Program-made: the position numbers and the translations under genes
The notes under the pieces: generated by a model
What the model was told of the DNA's origin: nothing
Seen by the model: only the letters and a program-made list of their open reading frames with translations
Databases searched by the model: none
In this document: positions 9,230 through 18,012 of the stretch, piece after piece
How the letters are laid out: each line of letters begins with the position of its first letter
How positions within the stretch are numbered: position 1 is the stretch's first letter
NCBI RefSeq assembly: GCF_000016065.1
Contig: NC_009092.1
Location: 3,038,001-3,102,000, forward strand
From: Shewanella loihica PV-4
GTDB taxonomy: Bacteria; Pseudomonadota; Gammaproteobacteria; Enterobacterales; Shewanellaceae
DNA: 64,000 nt
Reading direction: 5' to 3'

Positions 9230-9446
9230 TCCTATCAGTAGCGCTCCATAGTGATACCCATTCTCGGTATACCTTCCACTTATCAATCCAGATAAGAAGC
9301 ACTATGGCAGTGCTGCCTCTATTCGATGACAGCCCCAGCGGCAAGCCTTGATCAACTCCACCACTTCGGCACCAAATCCTTTCATATTCGCTTAACGGCA
9401 TCACCCTAACGAATACTACTGATATTTAATGCACCTCTACGTCTCA
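9230..9446 (-). promoter_or_regulatory. Lysine riboswitch (L-box) in the nhaC leader
   Basis: Read on the minus strand, the leader has the conserved lysine-riboswitch segments in order. They are ACGTAGAGGTGCA (5' strand of P1 and the AGAGGTGC motif, about 9442-9430), a short stem ending in AGTA, GTGCCGAAGTGG (the GCCGAAG core, about 9372-9361), GGGGCTGTCA, and finally TATGGAGCGCTACT (about 9250-9237). GTAG and CTAC close P1. These match the RF00168 core elements as I remember them. The aptamer ends about 78 bp before the nhaC start. No clear intrinsic terminator follows, so translational control is more likely. Confidence 0.88.
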
Positions 9447-9496
9447 GGACGCCTGCCAATGTCACTATCGGCAAACGTGAGGCACATAAAAACACA

Positions 9497-9528
9497 AGCG
9501 GCTTTAAGGACGCTACCTCAAAGCCGCT
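9497..9528 (-). terminator. Rho-independent terminator of the etfBA operon
   Basis: On the minus strand AGCGGCTTT, a 14-nt loop, then AAAGCCGCT, followed by TGTGTTTTTA. It lies about 70 bp after the etfA stop. The hairpin is perfect over 9 bp. Confidence 0.75.
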
Positions 9529-9531
9529 CCA

Positions 9532-9547
9532 TGTGATCTATATCACA
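9532..9547. promoter_or_regulatory. Candidate CRP-binding site
   Basis: TGTGATCTATATCACA is a perfect 16-bp palindrome with the CRP consensus TGTGA-N6-TCACA. It lies between the etfA stop and the nhaC leader, about 90 bp upstream of the riboswitch, so nhaC is the likely target. The etfBA terminator hairpin sits between the site and the riboswitch. Confidence 0.6.
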
Positions 9548-9595
9548 CTAAATTTTAGATGAACACCAAAGTGCTCACCAAGCATTTACATTTTA

Positions 9596-10519
9596 TTAAA
9601 GAAGTTCGAGTAGCTTAGGCACCGCCTCGAACAGATCCGCTTCCAGACCATAGTCGGCTACCTGGAAGATAGGCGCCTCTGGATCTTTGTTGATCGCCAC
9701 GATCACCTTAGAATCTTTCATCCCCGCAAGGTGCTGGATGGCACCCGAGATACCCACGGCGATATAGAGATCCGGCGCGACAATCTTACCCGTCTGACCA
9801 ACCTGTAGATCGTTTGGCACGTAACCGGCATCGACCGCGGCGCGCGATGCACCCAGTGCCCCGCCCAGCTTATCGGCAAGCTGCTCGAGAATCGCGAAAT
9901 TCTCGGCGCTGCCCATGGCGCGGCCACCTGAAACCACTACTGAAGCGGCGCCTAGATCTGGACGCTCAGACACTGACAGAGTCTGAGTTACAAACTCAAC
10001 ATCGCCGCTATATTCGTTGTCTAGGGTCTGCACCGAGGCGCTACCGTCCTGGGCTACCGCATCGAAGGCGCTGGCACGAACCGTCATCACCTTGATGTTA
10101 TCCAGGCTCTGAACCGTCGCCATGGCGCTACCGGCATAGATAGGACGCACGAAGGTGTCTTCGCTCACCACTTCGACCACTTCAGAAAGCTGCGCCACAT
10201 CCAGAAGCGCCGCCACACGAGGCAGCACATCTTTACCTACGCTTGAAGCCGCAGCCAGAATGTGTTGATACTCGCTGGCCACTGAGACGATCAGCTGTGA
10301 CAGGTTTTCGGCGATGGCATTGGCATAAACGCCGCTATCGGCAACCAGTACCTGACGTACACCGGCAAGCTGCTTGGCGCTATCGGCCGCGGCGCCACAG
10401 TTATGACCGGCTACCAGTACATCGACTTCGCTGCCGATAGCCTGGGCACAAGCCACAACCTTGGCGGTATCGAGTTTTAAAGTCGCATTATCATGTTCTG
10501 CTATTACTAGAATCGCCAT
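9596..10519 (-). CDS. etfA: Electron transfer flavoprotein alpha subunit
   Basis: The 307-residue product matches EtfA in length. The C-terminal FAD-binding domain has [15 protein letters not shown], the [20 protein letters not shown] segment, and [30 protein letters not shown], all diagnostic. With EtfB it forms the soluble heterodimer that takes electrons from acyl-CoA and branched-chain acyl-CoA dehydrogenases and hands them to ETF:quinone oxidoreductase. Its ATG (10519) directly follows the etfB stop, so the two are translationally coupled. A terminator at 9497-9528 closes the operon. Confidence 0.97.
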   Translation of the reverse strand: MAILVIAEHDNATLKLDTAKVVACAQAIGSEVDVLVAGHNCGAAADSAKQLAGVRQVLVADSGVYANAIAENLSQLIVSVASEYQHILAAASSVGKDVLPRVAALLDVAQLSEVVEVVSEDTFVRPIYAGSAMATVQSLDNIKVMTVRASAFDAVAQDGSASVQTLDNEYSGDVEFVTQTLSVSERPDLGAASVVVSGGRAMGSAENFAILEQLADKLGGALGASRAAVDAGYVPNDLQVGQTGKIVAPDLYIAVGISGAIQHLAGMKDSKVIVAINKDPEAPIFQVADYGLEADLFEAVPKLLELL

Positions 10520-11269
10520 TTAGATCACCTTCGCTTCATTCTTTAGCTTTTCCACCAGCTCCTCGACAGAAGCCACCATAATACCCGCTTGACGCTCGGC
10601 AGGCGGTGTCACCTTGAGCACCTTCTGGTGCTGCTTCAGGGTCACGCCCAGGCTGTCTACCGTCACGGTATCGAGCGGCTTACGTTTCGCCTTCATGATG
10701 TTAGGTAATTTGGCATAGCGAGGCTCGTTCAGACGCAGGTCTGTGGTGACAATCGCAGGCAGTGGCATCTTAAGGGTCTGCAGGCCGCCGTCGATTTCAC
10801 GGGTCACCACAAGTTGTTCGCCCTCAACCTTCACCTCAGAAGCAAAGGTAGCCTGAGGCAGTCCAGCCAACGCCGCCAGCATCTGGCCAGTCTGATTGTT
10901 GTCGCCATCGATCGATTGCTTACCCAGCATGATCAGCTGAGCCTGTTCATTGGCTTGAATCGCATTAAGGATCTTTGCAATAGAAAGCGGAGCAAGCTCT
11001 TCATCGGTTTCAACATGAATACCGCGGTCGGCGCCCAGCGCCATCGCCGTGCGTAGCTGCTCTTGCGACGCTTTAGGCCCTATGGTTGCTACCACAATCT
11101 CGGTCGCAATACCTGCTTCTTTCAAACGTACCGCTTCTTCTACAGCAATCTCACAAAATGGGTTAATGGCCATCTTCAGATTTGCGGTATCGACATTTGT
11201 ATTGTCAGCGTTAACCCTGACCTTCACATTAGCATCGACGACGCGTTTAACTGGCACCAATACTTTCAT
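10520..11269 (-). CDS. etfB: Electron transfer flavoprotein beta subunit
   Basis: This 249-residue protein has the EtfB signature: [19 protein letters not shown] at the start, [20 protein letters not shown], and the AMP-binding-region segments [21 protein letters not shown] and [19 protein letters not shown]. It is the first gene of the etfBA operon. The upstream gap of about 310 bp holds a perfect 20-bp palindrome at 11351-11370 that probably controls the operon, consistent with Etf serving fatty-acid and branched-chain amino-acid breakdown. Confidence 0.97.
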   Translation of the reverse strand: MKVLVPVKRVVDANVKVRVNADNTNVDTANLKMAINPFCEIAVEEAVRLKEAGIATEIVVATIGPKASQEQLRTAMALGADRGIHVETDEELAPLSIAKILNAIQANEQAQLIMLGKQSIDGDNNQTGQMLAALAGLPQATFASEVKVEGEQLVVTREIDGGLQTLKMPLPAIVTTDLRLNEPRYAKLPNIMKAKRKPLDTVTVDSLGVTLKQHQKVLKVTPPAERQAGIMVASVEELVEKLKNEAKVI

Positions 11270-11350
11270 AAGGCTTCCTTCTTACGTCTTTATTCTGGAT
11301 AACAAATAGTGCATAGCGAAACTATCACCAACTTATGCCACTTTACGTGC

Positions 11351-11370
11351 TGTTGACGTTAACGTCAACA
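11351..11370. promoter_or_regulatory. Perfect 20-bp palindrome upstream of etfB, candidate LiuR-type operator
   Basis: TGTTGACGTT followed by AACGTCAACA is a perfect inverted repeat, 82 bp upstream of the etfB ATG. Symmetric TTGACG/CGTCAA-like boxes are what I recall for MerR-family LiuR sites controlling branched-chain amino-acid degradation and etf genes in proteobacteria. The palindrome is direct observation. The regulator is inference. Confidence 0.6.
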
Positions 11371-11581
11371 GGAAGTCATCAGCATCTTTGTATCAGATCA
11401 AAAACAGCGTGTTTAAAGGGAAGTAAAGGGTCAAAAAGGGGCGAAAATAGAGAAGCTGAAATAAAATTTACATTAAAGCGTCAAATATTCATTTAATTCG
11501 TTTGATAAAACCTTTTTTAGTTTCTATTATTAGCCCTGTAATCCTATTTACTATTTTATTTTTAAGCAGGACATAATTAAT

Positions 11582-11974
11582 ATGAGCGAATTTCTAGATA
11601 TATTGACGCATGGTCGTCGCTTTAAAGCTGCTGTTAAAGATTTGTCGGTAGAAGATTTAAAAGATGTAGCGGTTAAGCTTGAAAAAATCATCACCGAGAA
11701 AGAGAAGCAAGCAGAAGAAGAAAGCGCGGTTATGGCCGAGCGCAATGCAAAGATAGAAGAGATTCGCCAACAAATGGAAGCTGTTGGTTTATCAATTGAC
11801 GATTTAGGTACAGTGGCTGCTAAGCCAGCTCCTAAAAAACGTGCTCCACGCCCACCAAAATATAAAATTGAAGTGAATGGCGAAACGATCACTTGGACGG
11901 GTCAGGGTCGCACACCAACCGTATTTAAGAATGAATTAGATAAGGGTCGTTCACTCGAAGACTTCCTTATCTAA
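11582..11974 (+). CDS. hns: H-NS family nucleoid-associated protein
   Basis: This 130-residue protein has an N-terminal oligomerisation part rich in E/K (residues 1-70, coiled coil), a flexible linker (PAPKKRAPRPPK, residues about 83-94) and the C-terminal DNA-binding domain. The AT-hook-like loop is TWTGQGRTPTVFKN, with Q108-G109-R110 as in H-NS and StpA. It binds curved AT-rich DNA and silences genes, typically acquired ones. The gene is monocistronic, with a terminator directly after it. It may be one of several H-NS/StpA paralogues in the genome. Family assignment is certain. Confidence 0.93.
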   Translation: MSEFLDILTHGRRFKAAVKDLSVEDLKDVAVKLEKIITEKEKQAEEESAVMAERNAKIEEIRQQMEAVGLSIDDLGTVAAKPAPKKRAPRPPKYKIEVNGETITWTGQGRTPTVFKNELDKGRSLEDFLI

Positions 11975-12004
11975 GCCTAAACGCCCCACTTAGGGCGTCG
12001 CAAG

Positions 12005-12036
12005 CAAAAGCCAACCTCAAGGTTGGCTTTTTTATT
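12005..12036 (+). terminator. Rho-independent terminator of hns
   Basis: AAAAGCCAACC, loop TCAA, GGTTGGCTTTTTT. It is a strong stem with a T run, 31 bp after the stop. Confidence 0.95.
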
Positions 12037-12328
12037 TCTACTCTTTATTTGTGATTAAGCGCGTTTTGCCCTTTATGTCGCTCATTTGCCTTGGGCATCT
12101 CTAGAGTATTTTATCTATCCTTATTTAGGTCATTCGTTTAGGCCATTCTTCTGGGCATTATTCCTTGCTACTATTCCCGTTAAAGTTAGCCAATCAATAG
12201 CCTATCCTTTCGGATAACACCTGCCCTATGGTTTGACATAAACCGATACAGTTCCGCCCTTGGAAATTGTTCATGATATGGGATAATCTTGAGCTACTTT
12301 TGATCCCAGCCAATAATAATTAAACTCT
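12037..12328 (+). promoter_or_regulatory. Upstream region of the amidohydrolase operon with a candidate promoter
   Basis: There is no gene in this gap. A plausible sigma70 promoter is TTGGAA (12260-12265), a 16-bp spacer and GATAAT (12282-12287), about 40 bp before the start codon. No operator was recognised. Confidence 0.35.
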
Positions 12329-15300
12329 ATGCGAATCCATTTTCTCTCTGTGAGCGCGAGTCTGGCGGCCTGTCTCTTGGCGAGTCCGTCCGCGATAGCG
12401 AATTCTCAATTAACTGATAACACGCCAAAATTAACGGCGCTATCCCACGCCACCCTGATGATCGCCCCCGGCGAAACCAAGCAGGATGCCACACTGTTAA
12501 TTGAAGATAATAAAATTAAAGCCATTATCCCCAACGACAAAATACCCGAGGATGCCTATGTCATCGACATGACGGGTAAGTTGATATATCCCGGCTTTAT
12601 CGATCCCTACACCAATTACGGTATCGACTTTAAATATGACCAGCAGAAAGTGGCTCGCCCGGTATATGAAATTAAGCGTATCGGTGGCAACGCCGATAAT
12701 GGTGCCGTGCACGCAGAGAAAGAGTGGTTTAACTATATTTATCCCGACCAGGAAGCGGCGAAGCAATGGATAGATAATGGATTTACCAGCGTACAAACCG
12801 GCATGTTGGATGGGATATTCAGAGGCCGGGCAGCGACTGTCTCGCTGGCGGCGTTAAAAGCCAATGACATTATTTATCGCGCAAAATCCAGCCACCTGCT
12901 CGCCTTCGATAAAGGCAGTTCGATTCAGGATTATCCCAACTCCTTGATGGGTAGCATCGCCCTTATTCGGCAAACTCTGGCCGATGCCAACTGGTATCAG
13001 GCCAATATCGATAAAGCGGACTCGGCCACCCAAGAGAAGAACATAGAGTTTAATATCGCGCTCGAACGCCTGAGCGATATAAGCAAGAGCCCTACGGTAT
13101 TTGAAACCAAGAATTTAAATAACTTACTGCGGGCTGCTCACTTATTAAACGAGTTTAAATTGCCGGCGACTCTGGTCGGCAGTGGCCGAGAATATGCGCG
13201 AATCGATGAGGTGAAAGCCAGTGGCTTTAGCATAATTGCGCCGCTCAATTTTCCCGCGGCGCCCAATATTAAAGATGGCGATAAAGAGAGAGAGATAAGC
13301 CTGGCTCATCTGCGCCACTGGGAACGCGCGCCGAGTAATCCTCATGCACTGGAAAGAGCCGGTATTCCCTTTGCCTTTACCCAACATGGCATCAAGGCCG
13401 ACGCCTTCTGGCCTAGACTCAGACAGGCGGTCAAGCAGGGACTGAGCCAAGAGACGGCATTGGCGGCGCTCACCACAGAGGCGGCAGAAATTGCCGGCAT
13501 CTCGGCATTCAGCGGCAAGCTGAAACCCGGCTTCATGGCGGATCTTGTGGTCACCAACGGCGACATCTTTACCCAAGGCAAGATAGTCAGCGTCTGGCTC
13601 CAAGGCAGCGAGACCCAAAAAGTGCCCCGCGACAGACACTGGCTAAGCCAGGGCTATCAGCTGACCCTGGGCGAACTCACCCTAGATCTGGACTTAGTCG
13701 ATGACGACAAGCTGAGCGGCACCCTGGCCAGCGGCGAGCAGGAGATCAAACTTAGCGATCTTAAGTATGCCAAGGAGCGTCTCACCTTCAACGCCGAGCT
13801 CGGCGAGGCGGGTTACCCTGGCATCAGCCGTTTCACCCTCTGGTTCGACGCCCAGGGTATTCACGGTCGTATGCTCGACAAGAGCAATCGCCAACACCCC
13901 ATAGCTGGTGTGGTGATGGCCAAAAACGCCATTGATGGCAGTGGTGAGAGTGATAAGAGTGATGAACAGAAAGCGGCCGAGTCACCTGCGCCCGAACTCG
14001 TCTCTAAGCTGACCAAGCCCAACACCGCCTACGGCCTAACGGCGCAGCCCAAGGCTAAGCGCCTGCATATCAAAAATGCCACCCTGTGGACCTCGAGCGA
14101 GCAAGGGGTGCTGGAAGGCTATGATCTGCTTATCCGCGATGGTCGTATCGAGAAGATTGGCCAATCCCTCAAGACGCCATCTGGCTACCAAACCCTGGAT
14201 GCCACGGGTAAACACCTGAGCGCAGGTATTATCGACGAGCACTCCCACATCGCCCTTAACGGCGGCACCAACGAAGATACCGACGCCGTCACCGCCGAGG
14301 TGCGTATCGGCGATGTGATCAACCCAGACGATATCGCCATCTACCGCGCTCTGGCGGGCGGGGTGACCACGGCGCAGATCCTCCACGGCAGCGCCAACCC
14401 CATAGGCGGACAGGCCCAGGTGATCCAGATGCGCTGGGGCGAGAGCGCCGAGGCGATGAAGCTCAAGCAGGCCCCCGCCAGCATCAAGTTTGCCCTGGGT
14501 GAAAACGTCAAGCAGGCCAACTGGGGCGACAACTACAACCGTCGCTTCCCCCAGAGCCGCATCGGGGTGAAGTCACTGTTTGAGGAGGCCTTCAACGAGG
14601 CGCTCGCCTACGAGAAAGCCCTGGCAGACTTCGATCGCCTACGCAGCAGTCAGCAACGCAAGCAGGTAGCGCCTAAGCCAAACTATCGCCTCGAAGCGGT
14701 AGCCGAGGTGCTACGTGGCGATCGTCAGGTACACATTCACTCCTATGTGCAGTCTGAGATCTTGATGTTCCTGCGCCTCGCCGAGGCCTACAAGTTTAAG
14801 GTCGGTACCTTCACCCATATCCTGGAGGGCTACAAGGTGGCCGAAGAGATGGCCAAGCATGGCACCTACGCCTCCACCTTCTCCGACTGGTGGGCCTACA
14901 AGTTCGAGGTCTATGATGCTATTCCGCAGAACACCTGCCTGATGCACAACAAGGGGGTACTCACCAGCATCAACTCGGACGACTATGAGATGCAGAGACG
15001 CCTCAATCAGGAGGCCGCGAAATCCATGATGTATTGCGACATGTCGCCAACTGATGCCTGGAACATGGTCACCATCAACCCGGCCAAACAGCTGGGGATC
15101 GACCAGCTGACCGGCTCGCTGGAGGAAGGCAAACAGGCCGACCTGGTGCTCTGGAGCGACTCTCCCCTCTCCGTCTATGCCAAGGTGGAGAACACCTGGG
15201 TGGGCGGTCGTCGCTACTTCGACCGCCAGCAGGATAAGCAGGCGCAACATGAGGTCGAGCTGGAGCGCGCCGCGCTGATCCAGGCGGTATTGACCCGGGA

Positions 15301-15469
15301 TAAACCCGAGGTCCCCGGCGAGACGCCAGAAGAGAAGAGCGAGCCCCAGTGGCACTGCGATACCCACTACAATGCCTGGGGCACAGCCCTTAGCGAGCAT
15401 AAAGCCATGAACCAAAACAGCGCCAAGCAATCTAGCGCCCACAACCACGCATTCATGGAGGCATTCTAA
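12329..15469 (+). CDS. Exported tandem amidohydrolase-like protein (inactive-looking N-terminal domain plus intact C-terminal domain)
   Basis: This 1046-residue protein has a signal peptide (cleavage near residue 24) and two amidohydrolase-type regions. The N-terminal one (about 30-440) has the fold signature but replaces the metal-binding D-x-H-x-H with D92-P-Y94-T-N96, so it probably cannot bind metal. The C-terminal one (about 575-1000) keeps H638-S-H640, VHIHSYVQSE, GTFTHILEGY and NSDD, the expected metal and catalytic positions. Imidazolonepropionase/prolidase-like relatives hydrolyse cyclic amides or dipeptides, but the substrate here is unknown. The stop overlaps the start of the next gene (TAATG), so the two are coupled and may form a complex. 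Confidence 0.8.
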   Translation: MRIHFLSVSASLAACLLASPSAIANSQLTDNTPKLTALSHATLMIAPGETKQDATLLIEDNKIKAIIPNDKIPEDAYVIDMTGKLIYPGFIDPYTNYGIDFKYDQQKVARPVYEIKRIGGNADNGAVHAEKEWFNYIYPDQEAAKQWIDNGFTSVQTGMLDGIFRGRAATVSLAALKANDIIYRAKSSHLLAFDKGSSIQDYPNSLMGSIALIRQTLADANWYQANIDKADSATQEKNIEFNIALERLSDISKSPTVFETKNLNNLLRAAHLLNEFKLPATLVGSGREYARIDEVKASGFSIIAPLNFPAAPNIKDGDKEREISLAHLRHWERAPSNPHALERAGIPFAFTQHGIKADAFWPRLRQAVKQGLSQETALAALTTEAAEIAGISAFSGKLKPGFMADLVVTNGDIFTQGKIVSVWLQGSETQKVPRDRHWLSQGYQLTLGELTLDLDLVDDDKLSGTLASGEQEIKLSDLKYAKERLTFNAELGEAGYPGISRFTLWFDAQGIHGRMLDKSNRQHPIAGVVMAKNAIDGSGESDKSDEQKAAESPAPELVSKLTKPNTAYGLTAQPKAKRLHIKNATLWTSSEQGVLEGYDLLIRDGRIEKIGQSLKTPSGYQTLDATGKHLSAGIIDEHSHIALNGGTNEDTDAVTAEVRIGDVINPDDIAIYRALAGGVTTAQILHGSANPIGGQAQVIQMRWGESAEAMKLKQAPASIKFALGENVKQANWGDNYNRRFPQSRIGVKSLFEEAFNEALAYEKALADFDRLRSSQQRKQVAPKPNYRLEAVAEVLRGDRQVHIHSYVQSEILMFLRLAEAYKFKVGTFTHILEGYKVAEEMAKHGTYASTFSDWWAYKFEVYDAIPQNTCLMHNKGVLTSINSDDYEMQRRLNQEAAKSMMYCDMSPTDAWNMVTINPAKQLGIDQLTGSLEEGKQADLVLWSDSPLSVYAKVENTWVGGRRYFDRQQDKQAQHEVELERAALIQAVLTRDKPEVPGETPEEKSEPQWHCDTHYNAWGTALSEHKAMNQNSAKQSSAHNHAFMEAF

Positions 15470-16737
15470 TGAAAAAGACACTCTTTGCCCTTAGCCTAGG
15501 CCTCTTCTCTTGCGCAGCACTTGCCCACGACATGGTGCCCGCCAGCGCCCAGAGCCAGCCGGTACTGATCCACAACGCCCGGGTGCACACCGCCCTTAAC
15601 GGCGTGCTGGATGCGACCGACGTACTGTTCGACAAGGGCAAGATAGTCGCCATAGGTCAACAGCTCTCACAAGAGGGCGCCAAGGTGATCGATGCCAGCG
15701 GACAAGATCTCTACCCAGGACTTATCGCGCTGGACACCTCTATCGGCATCGTCGAGGTGGAGATGATGCGCGCCAGCAACGACGCCTTCGAGGTAGGTGA
15801 CAGCAACCCGCAGCTGCTGGCCGTCAGCGCCTTCAATCCCGACTCAGAGCTTATCCCAACCATCAGGGTCAACGGTATCACCCATGCCCAGGTGGTGCCT
15901 CAGGGCGATGCCCTGGCCGGCCAGTCCTCTCTGGTCTCCCTCGACAGCTGGACAATAGAAGATGCCCTGGTAGCTACCGCGCCCCAGTTCCATCTCTACT
16001 GGCCCGCCATTCGTTATCTCTCCAAAGATAACGAGGTCGCCGCCAAGCAGCTCAAGGCGCGGGATGAACAGATGACCCGATTAGCAGAGCAGCTCGAAGA
16101 TGGCTACCGCTACTATCTGGCAGACAAGGCAGGAACTGTGCAGAAGCTGGATAACCGCTGGCAGGCGGCGCTGCCCCTGTATCAGGGCAAGGCGAGCCTG
16201 TTTATCCATGCCAATCGCAGCGAAGAGATAGAGCGCGCCATCGCCATGACCCGCCCCTATGGCTTCAAGCTGGTATTTGTCGGCGGCTATGACGCCTGGC
16301 GCCTGGCGGATCAACTGGGTGAGATCGGCGCATCTGTGATCTACAACCGCACCCTCAGCCTGCCGCTGCGCAAGGATGAGCCGGTGGAGATGAGCTTTAA
16401 GATCCCAGCCCTGCTGAAACAGGCGGGCGTGCCCTTTGCCATAGGCTTTAGCGGCGACTGGAACGCCCGCAACCTGCCCTTTGCGGCCGGTCAGGCGGCG
16501 GCCTATGGCCTGAGTAAGGAAGAGGCGCTTAAGAGCATCACCCTAGATGCGGCTAAGATCATAGGCGTGGATGATATGGGCGCCATCGCCGTGGGCTACC
16601 GCGCCAACCTGGTACTCTCCAAGGGCGACATTCTCGATCCCGCCGCGAGCAAGATAGATGCTGTGTTTATCGACGGTCGCCAAATAGATCTCAATAATCG
16701 CCAACAACAACTTTATCAAAAGTACCTAAAGCGTTAG
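15469..16737 (+). CDS. Exported amidohydrolase-like protein lacking the HxH metal site
   Basis: The 422-residue product has a signal peptide (about 1-19, LFSCAALA) and an amidohydrolase-type beta sandwich and barrel: ARVHTALNGVLDATDVLFDKGKI in short pieces, and a C-terminal LDAAKIIGVDDMGAIAVG. At the place of D-x-H-x-H it has A87-L-D89-T-S91. It resembles the inactive first half of the protein encoded just upstream, with which it overlaps by one base. A structural partner or regulatory subunit is more likely than an independent hydrolase, but this is inference. Confidence 0.75.
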   Translation: MKKTLFALSLGLFSCAALAHDMVPASAQSQPVLIHNARVHTALNGVLDATDVLFDKGKIVAIGQQLSQEGAKVIDASGQDLYPGLIALDTSIGIVEVEMMRASNDAFEVGDSNPQLLAVSAFNPDSELIPTIRVNGITHAQVVPQGDALAGQSSLVSLDSWTIEDALVATAPQFHLYWPAIRYLSKDNEVAAKQLKARDEQMTRLAEQLEDGYRYYLADKAGTVQKLDNRWQAALPLYQGKASLFIHANRSEEIERAIAMTRPYGFKLVFVGGYDAWRLADQLGEIGASVIYNRTLSLPLRKDEPVEMSFKIPALLKQAGVPFAIGFSGDWNARNLPFAAGQAAAYGLSKEEALKSITLDAAKIIGVDDMGAIAVGYRANLVLSKGDILDPAASKIDAVFIDGRQIDLNNRQQQLYQKYLKR

Positions 16738-16755
16738 ACTTTTGCTTCTAAACGA

Positions 16756-16790
16756 CTCAAAACTGGCCGGTTATTGGCCAGTTTTGAGCT
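16756..16790 (+). terminator. Terminator-like hairpin after the amidohydrolase pair
   Basis: A perfect 13-bp stem, CTCAAAACTGGCC (16756-16768) with GGCCAGTTTTGAG (16776-16788). The T tract lies inside the stem, so efficiency is uncertain. Confidence 0.65.
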
Positions 16791-16814
16791 CTCTTCCTAA
16801 TACAGGCCCAAATC

Positions 16815-17231
16815 ATGACTAATTCCGACCTGACCACTGCTCTGAAAATGGCTCCTAAGTCTGTCCTGCTGCTCTCTGCCCTGCTGCTCGGTGGCTGTGC
16901 GGGCGAATACACCTTCAACAGCAATTTAGATGGTCAGGCCATCGACGACTACTTCAAGGCCGGTGAGGTCCAGCTGTTTCAAGAGACTCAGCCCAAGGGT
17001 CCTTATAAGCTCAAGGGGATGGTCGAGGGTGAATCTTGTCAGGAGCGTGCCCAGGATGTGCCGGCATCGGTCAGCGAGGCCCGCACCATGGCCCGCCGCG
17101 CCGCCGCCGATAAAGGCGCCAACGGGCTGATCATCAAGCGCTGCGCCCTCATCGAGGAGCCGAGCAAGGCCTGTGTTAGCCAAGCCCTGTGCGTCGGTCA
17201 GGCCATATTGTTGCCCACCACAGAAAAGTAG
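16815..17231 (+). CDS. rcsF: RcsF-like outer-membrane lipoprotein
   Basis: This 138-residue lipoprotein (lipobox LLGGC, Cys near residue 29) aligns with the RcsF core: G-x-V-x-GESCQ, an A-S-x-x-EAR-x-x-x-RR-AAA-x-KGAN segment, then KRC, KAC and ALCVGQAI. All four cysteines that form the two RcsF disulphides are kept. In enterobacteria RcsF senses envelope damage and signals to IgaA and the Rcs phosphorelay. The next gene is trmO, the same neighbour as in E. coli, with proS further on. Rcs phosphorelay proteins are mainly enterobacterial, so its partner here is unknown. Confidence 0.75.
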   Translation: MTNSDLTTALKMAPKSVLLLSALLLGGCAGEYTFNSNLDGQAIDDYFKAGEVQLFQETQPKGPYKLKGMVEGESCQERAQDVPASVSEARTMARRAAADKGANGLIIKRCALIEEPSKACVSQALCVGQAILLPTTEK

Positions 17232-17272
17232 TTTTAGCGCCCTGCGCAATAGCGTGAACATAAGTCTTTACC

Positions 17273-18010
17273 ATGACACTCAAGCGTGAAATTGAGGCGG
17301 TGGCCATCTGCCGCACCCCCTATAAGCAGAAATTTGGTATTCCCAGACAGCCAGGGCTGGTCACAGCCGCCCGCGGCTTCGTCGAGCTGCAACCTCCCTA
17401 TAACCATATCGATACCGTGCGTGGCCTGTCCCAGTACTCGCACATCTGGCTACTGTTTACCTTCCATGAAAACCTGAGCCAAGGCTGGAAGACTACGGTC
17501 AGGCCGCCGCGCCTGGGCGGCAACGAGAAGCTGGGGGTATTTGCCACCCGCTCTACCTTCCGCCCCAACGGCATAGGCCAGTCAGTGGTTAGGCTGCACG
17601 CCATCCACCAGCGTAAGGGCAAGGTGGAGCTTGAGATCTCCGCCATGGATCTGCTGGACGGCACGCCAATCTTGGATATCAAGCCTTACATCCCCTTCTC
17701 CGACGCCATCGAGGGAGCCATCGGCGGCATCGCCCACGAGGCGCCTGTGCTGATCGATGTGCGCTTTTGCGATGCGGTGCTCGGTCAGCTAGACAAGCTT
17801 TCCAAGGACAAGTACCCCAACCTCAAGGCCATTATCGAAGGGGTACTGGCGCAAGATCCCCGCCCAGCCTACAAGAAGGCCAAGGAAGATCCTAAACATT
17901 ATCAGGTCGCCCTCTATGATCTGGATATCCTCTGGCATGTGGATGAGACAGGCATCTTAGTCGATGCGGTGCGCCCGGTGCAGCCCGACGCCCATAGGGA
18001 AGCAGATTAA
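17273..18010 (+). CDS. trmO: tRNA (N6-threonylcarbamoyladenosine37-N6)-methyltransferase TrmO
   Basis: The 245-residue product matches TrmO (TsaA/YaeB) throughout: [60 protein letters not shown] and the [17 protein letters not shown] segment. It uses S-adenosylmethionine to methylate t6A37 of tRNA-Thr, which improves decoding. Adjacency to rcsF and an upstream position relative to proS mirror the E. coli locus. It is followed two bases later by the acetyltransferase gene, probably in one transcript. Confidence 0.95.
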   Translation: MTLKREIEAVAICRTPYKQKFGIPRQPGLVTAARGFVELQPPYNHIDTVRGLSQYSHIWLLFTFHENLSQGWKTTVRPPRLGGNEKLGVFATRSTFRPNGIGQSVVRLHAIHQRKGKVELEISAMDLLDGTPILDIKPYIPFSDAIEGAIGGIAHEAPVLIDVRFCDAVLGQLDKLSKDKYPNLKAIIEGVLAQDPRPAYKKAKEDPKHYQVALYDLDILWHVDETGILVDAVRPVQPDAHREAD

Positions 18011-18012
18011 TC

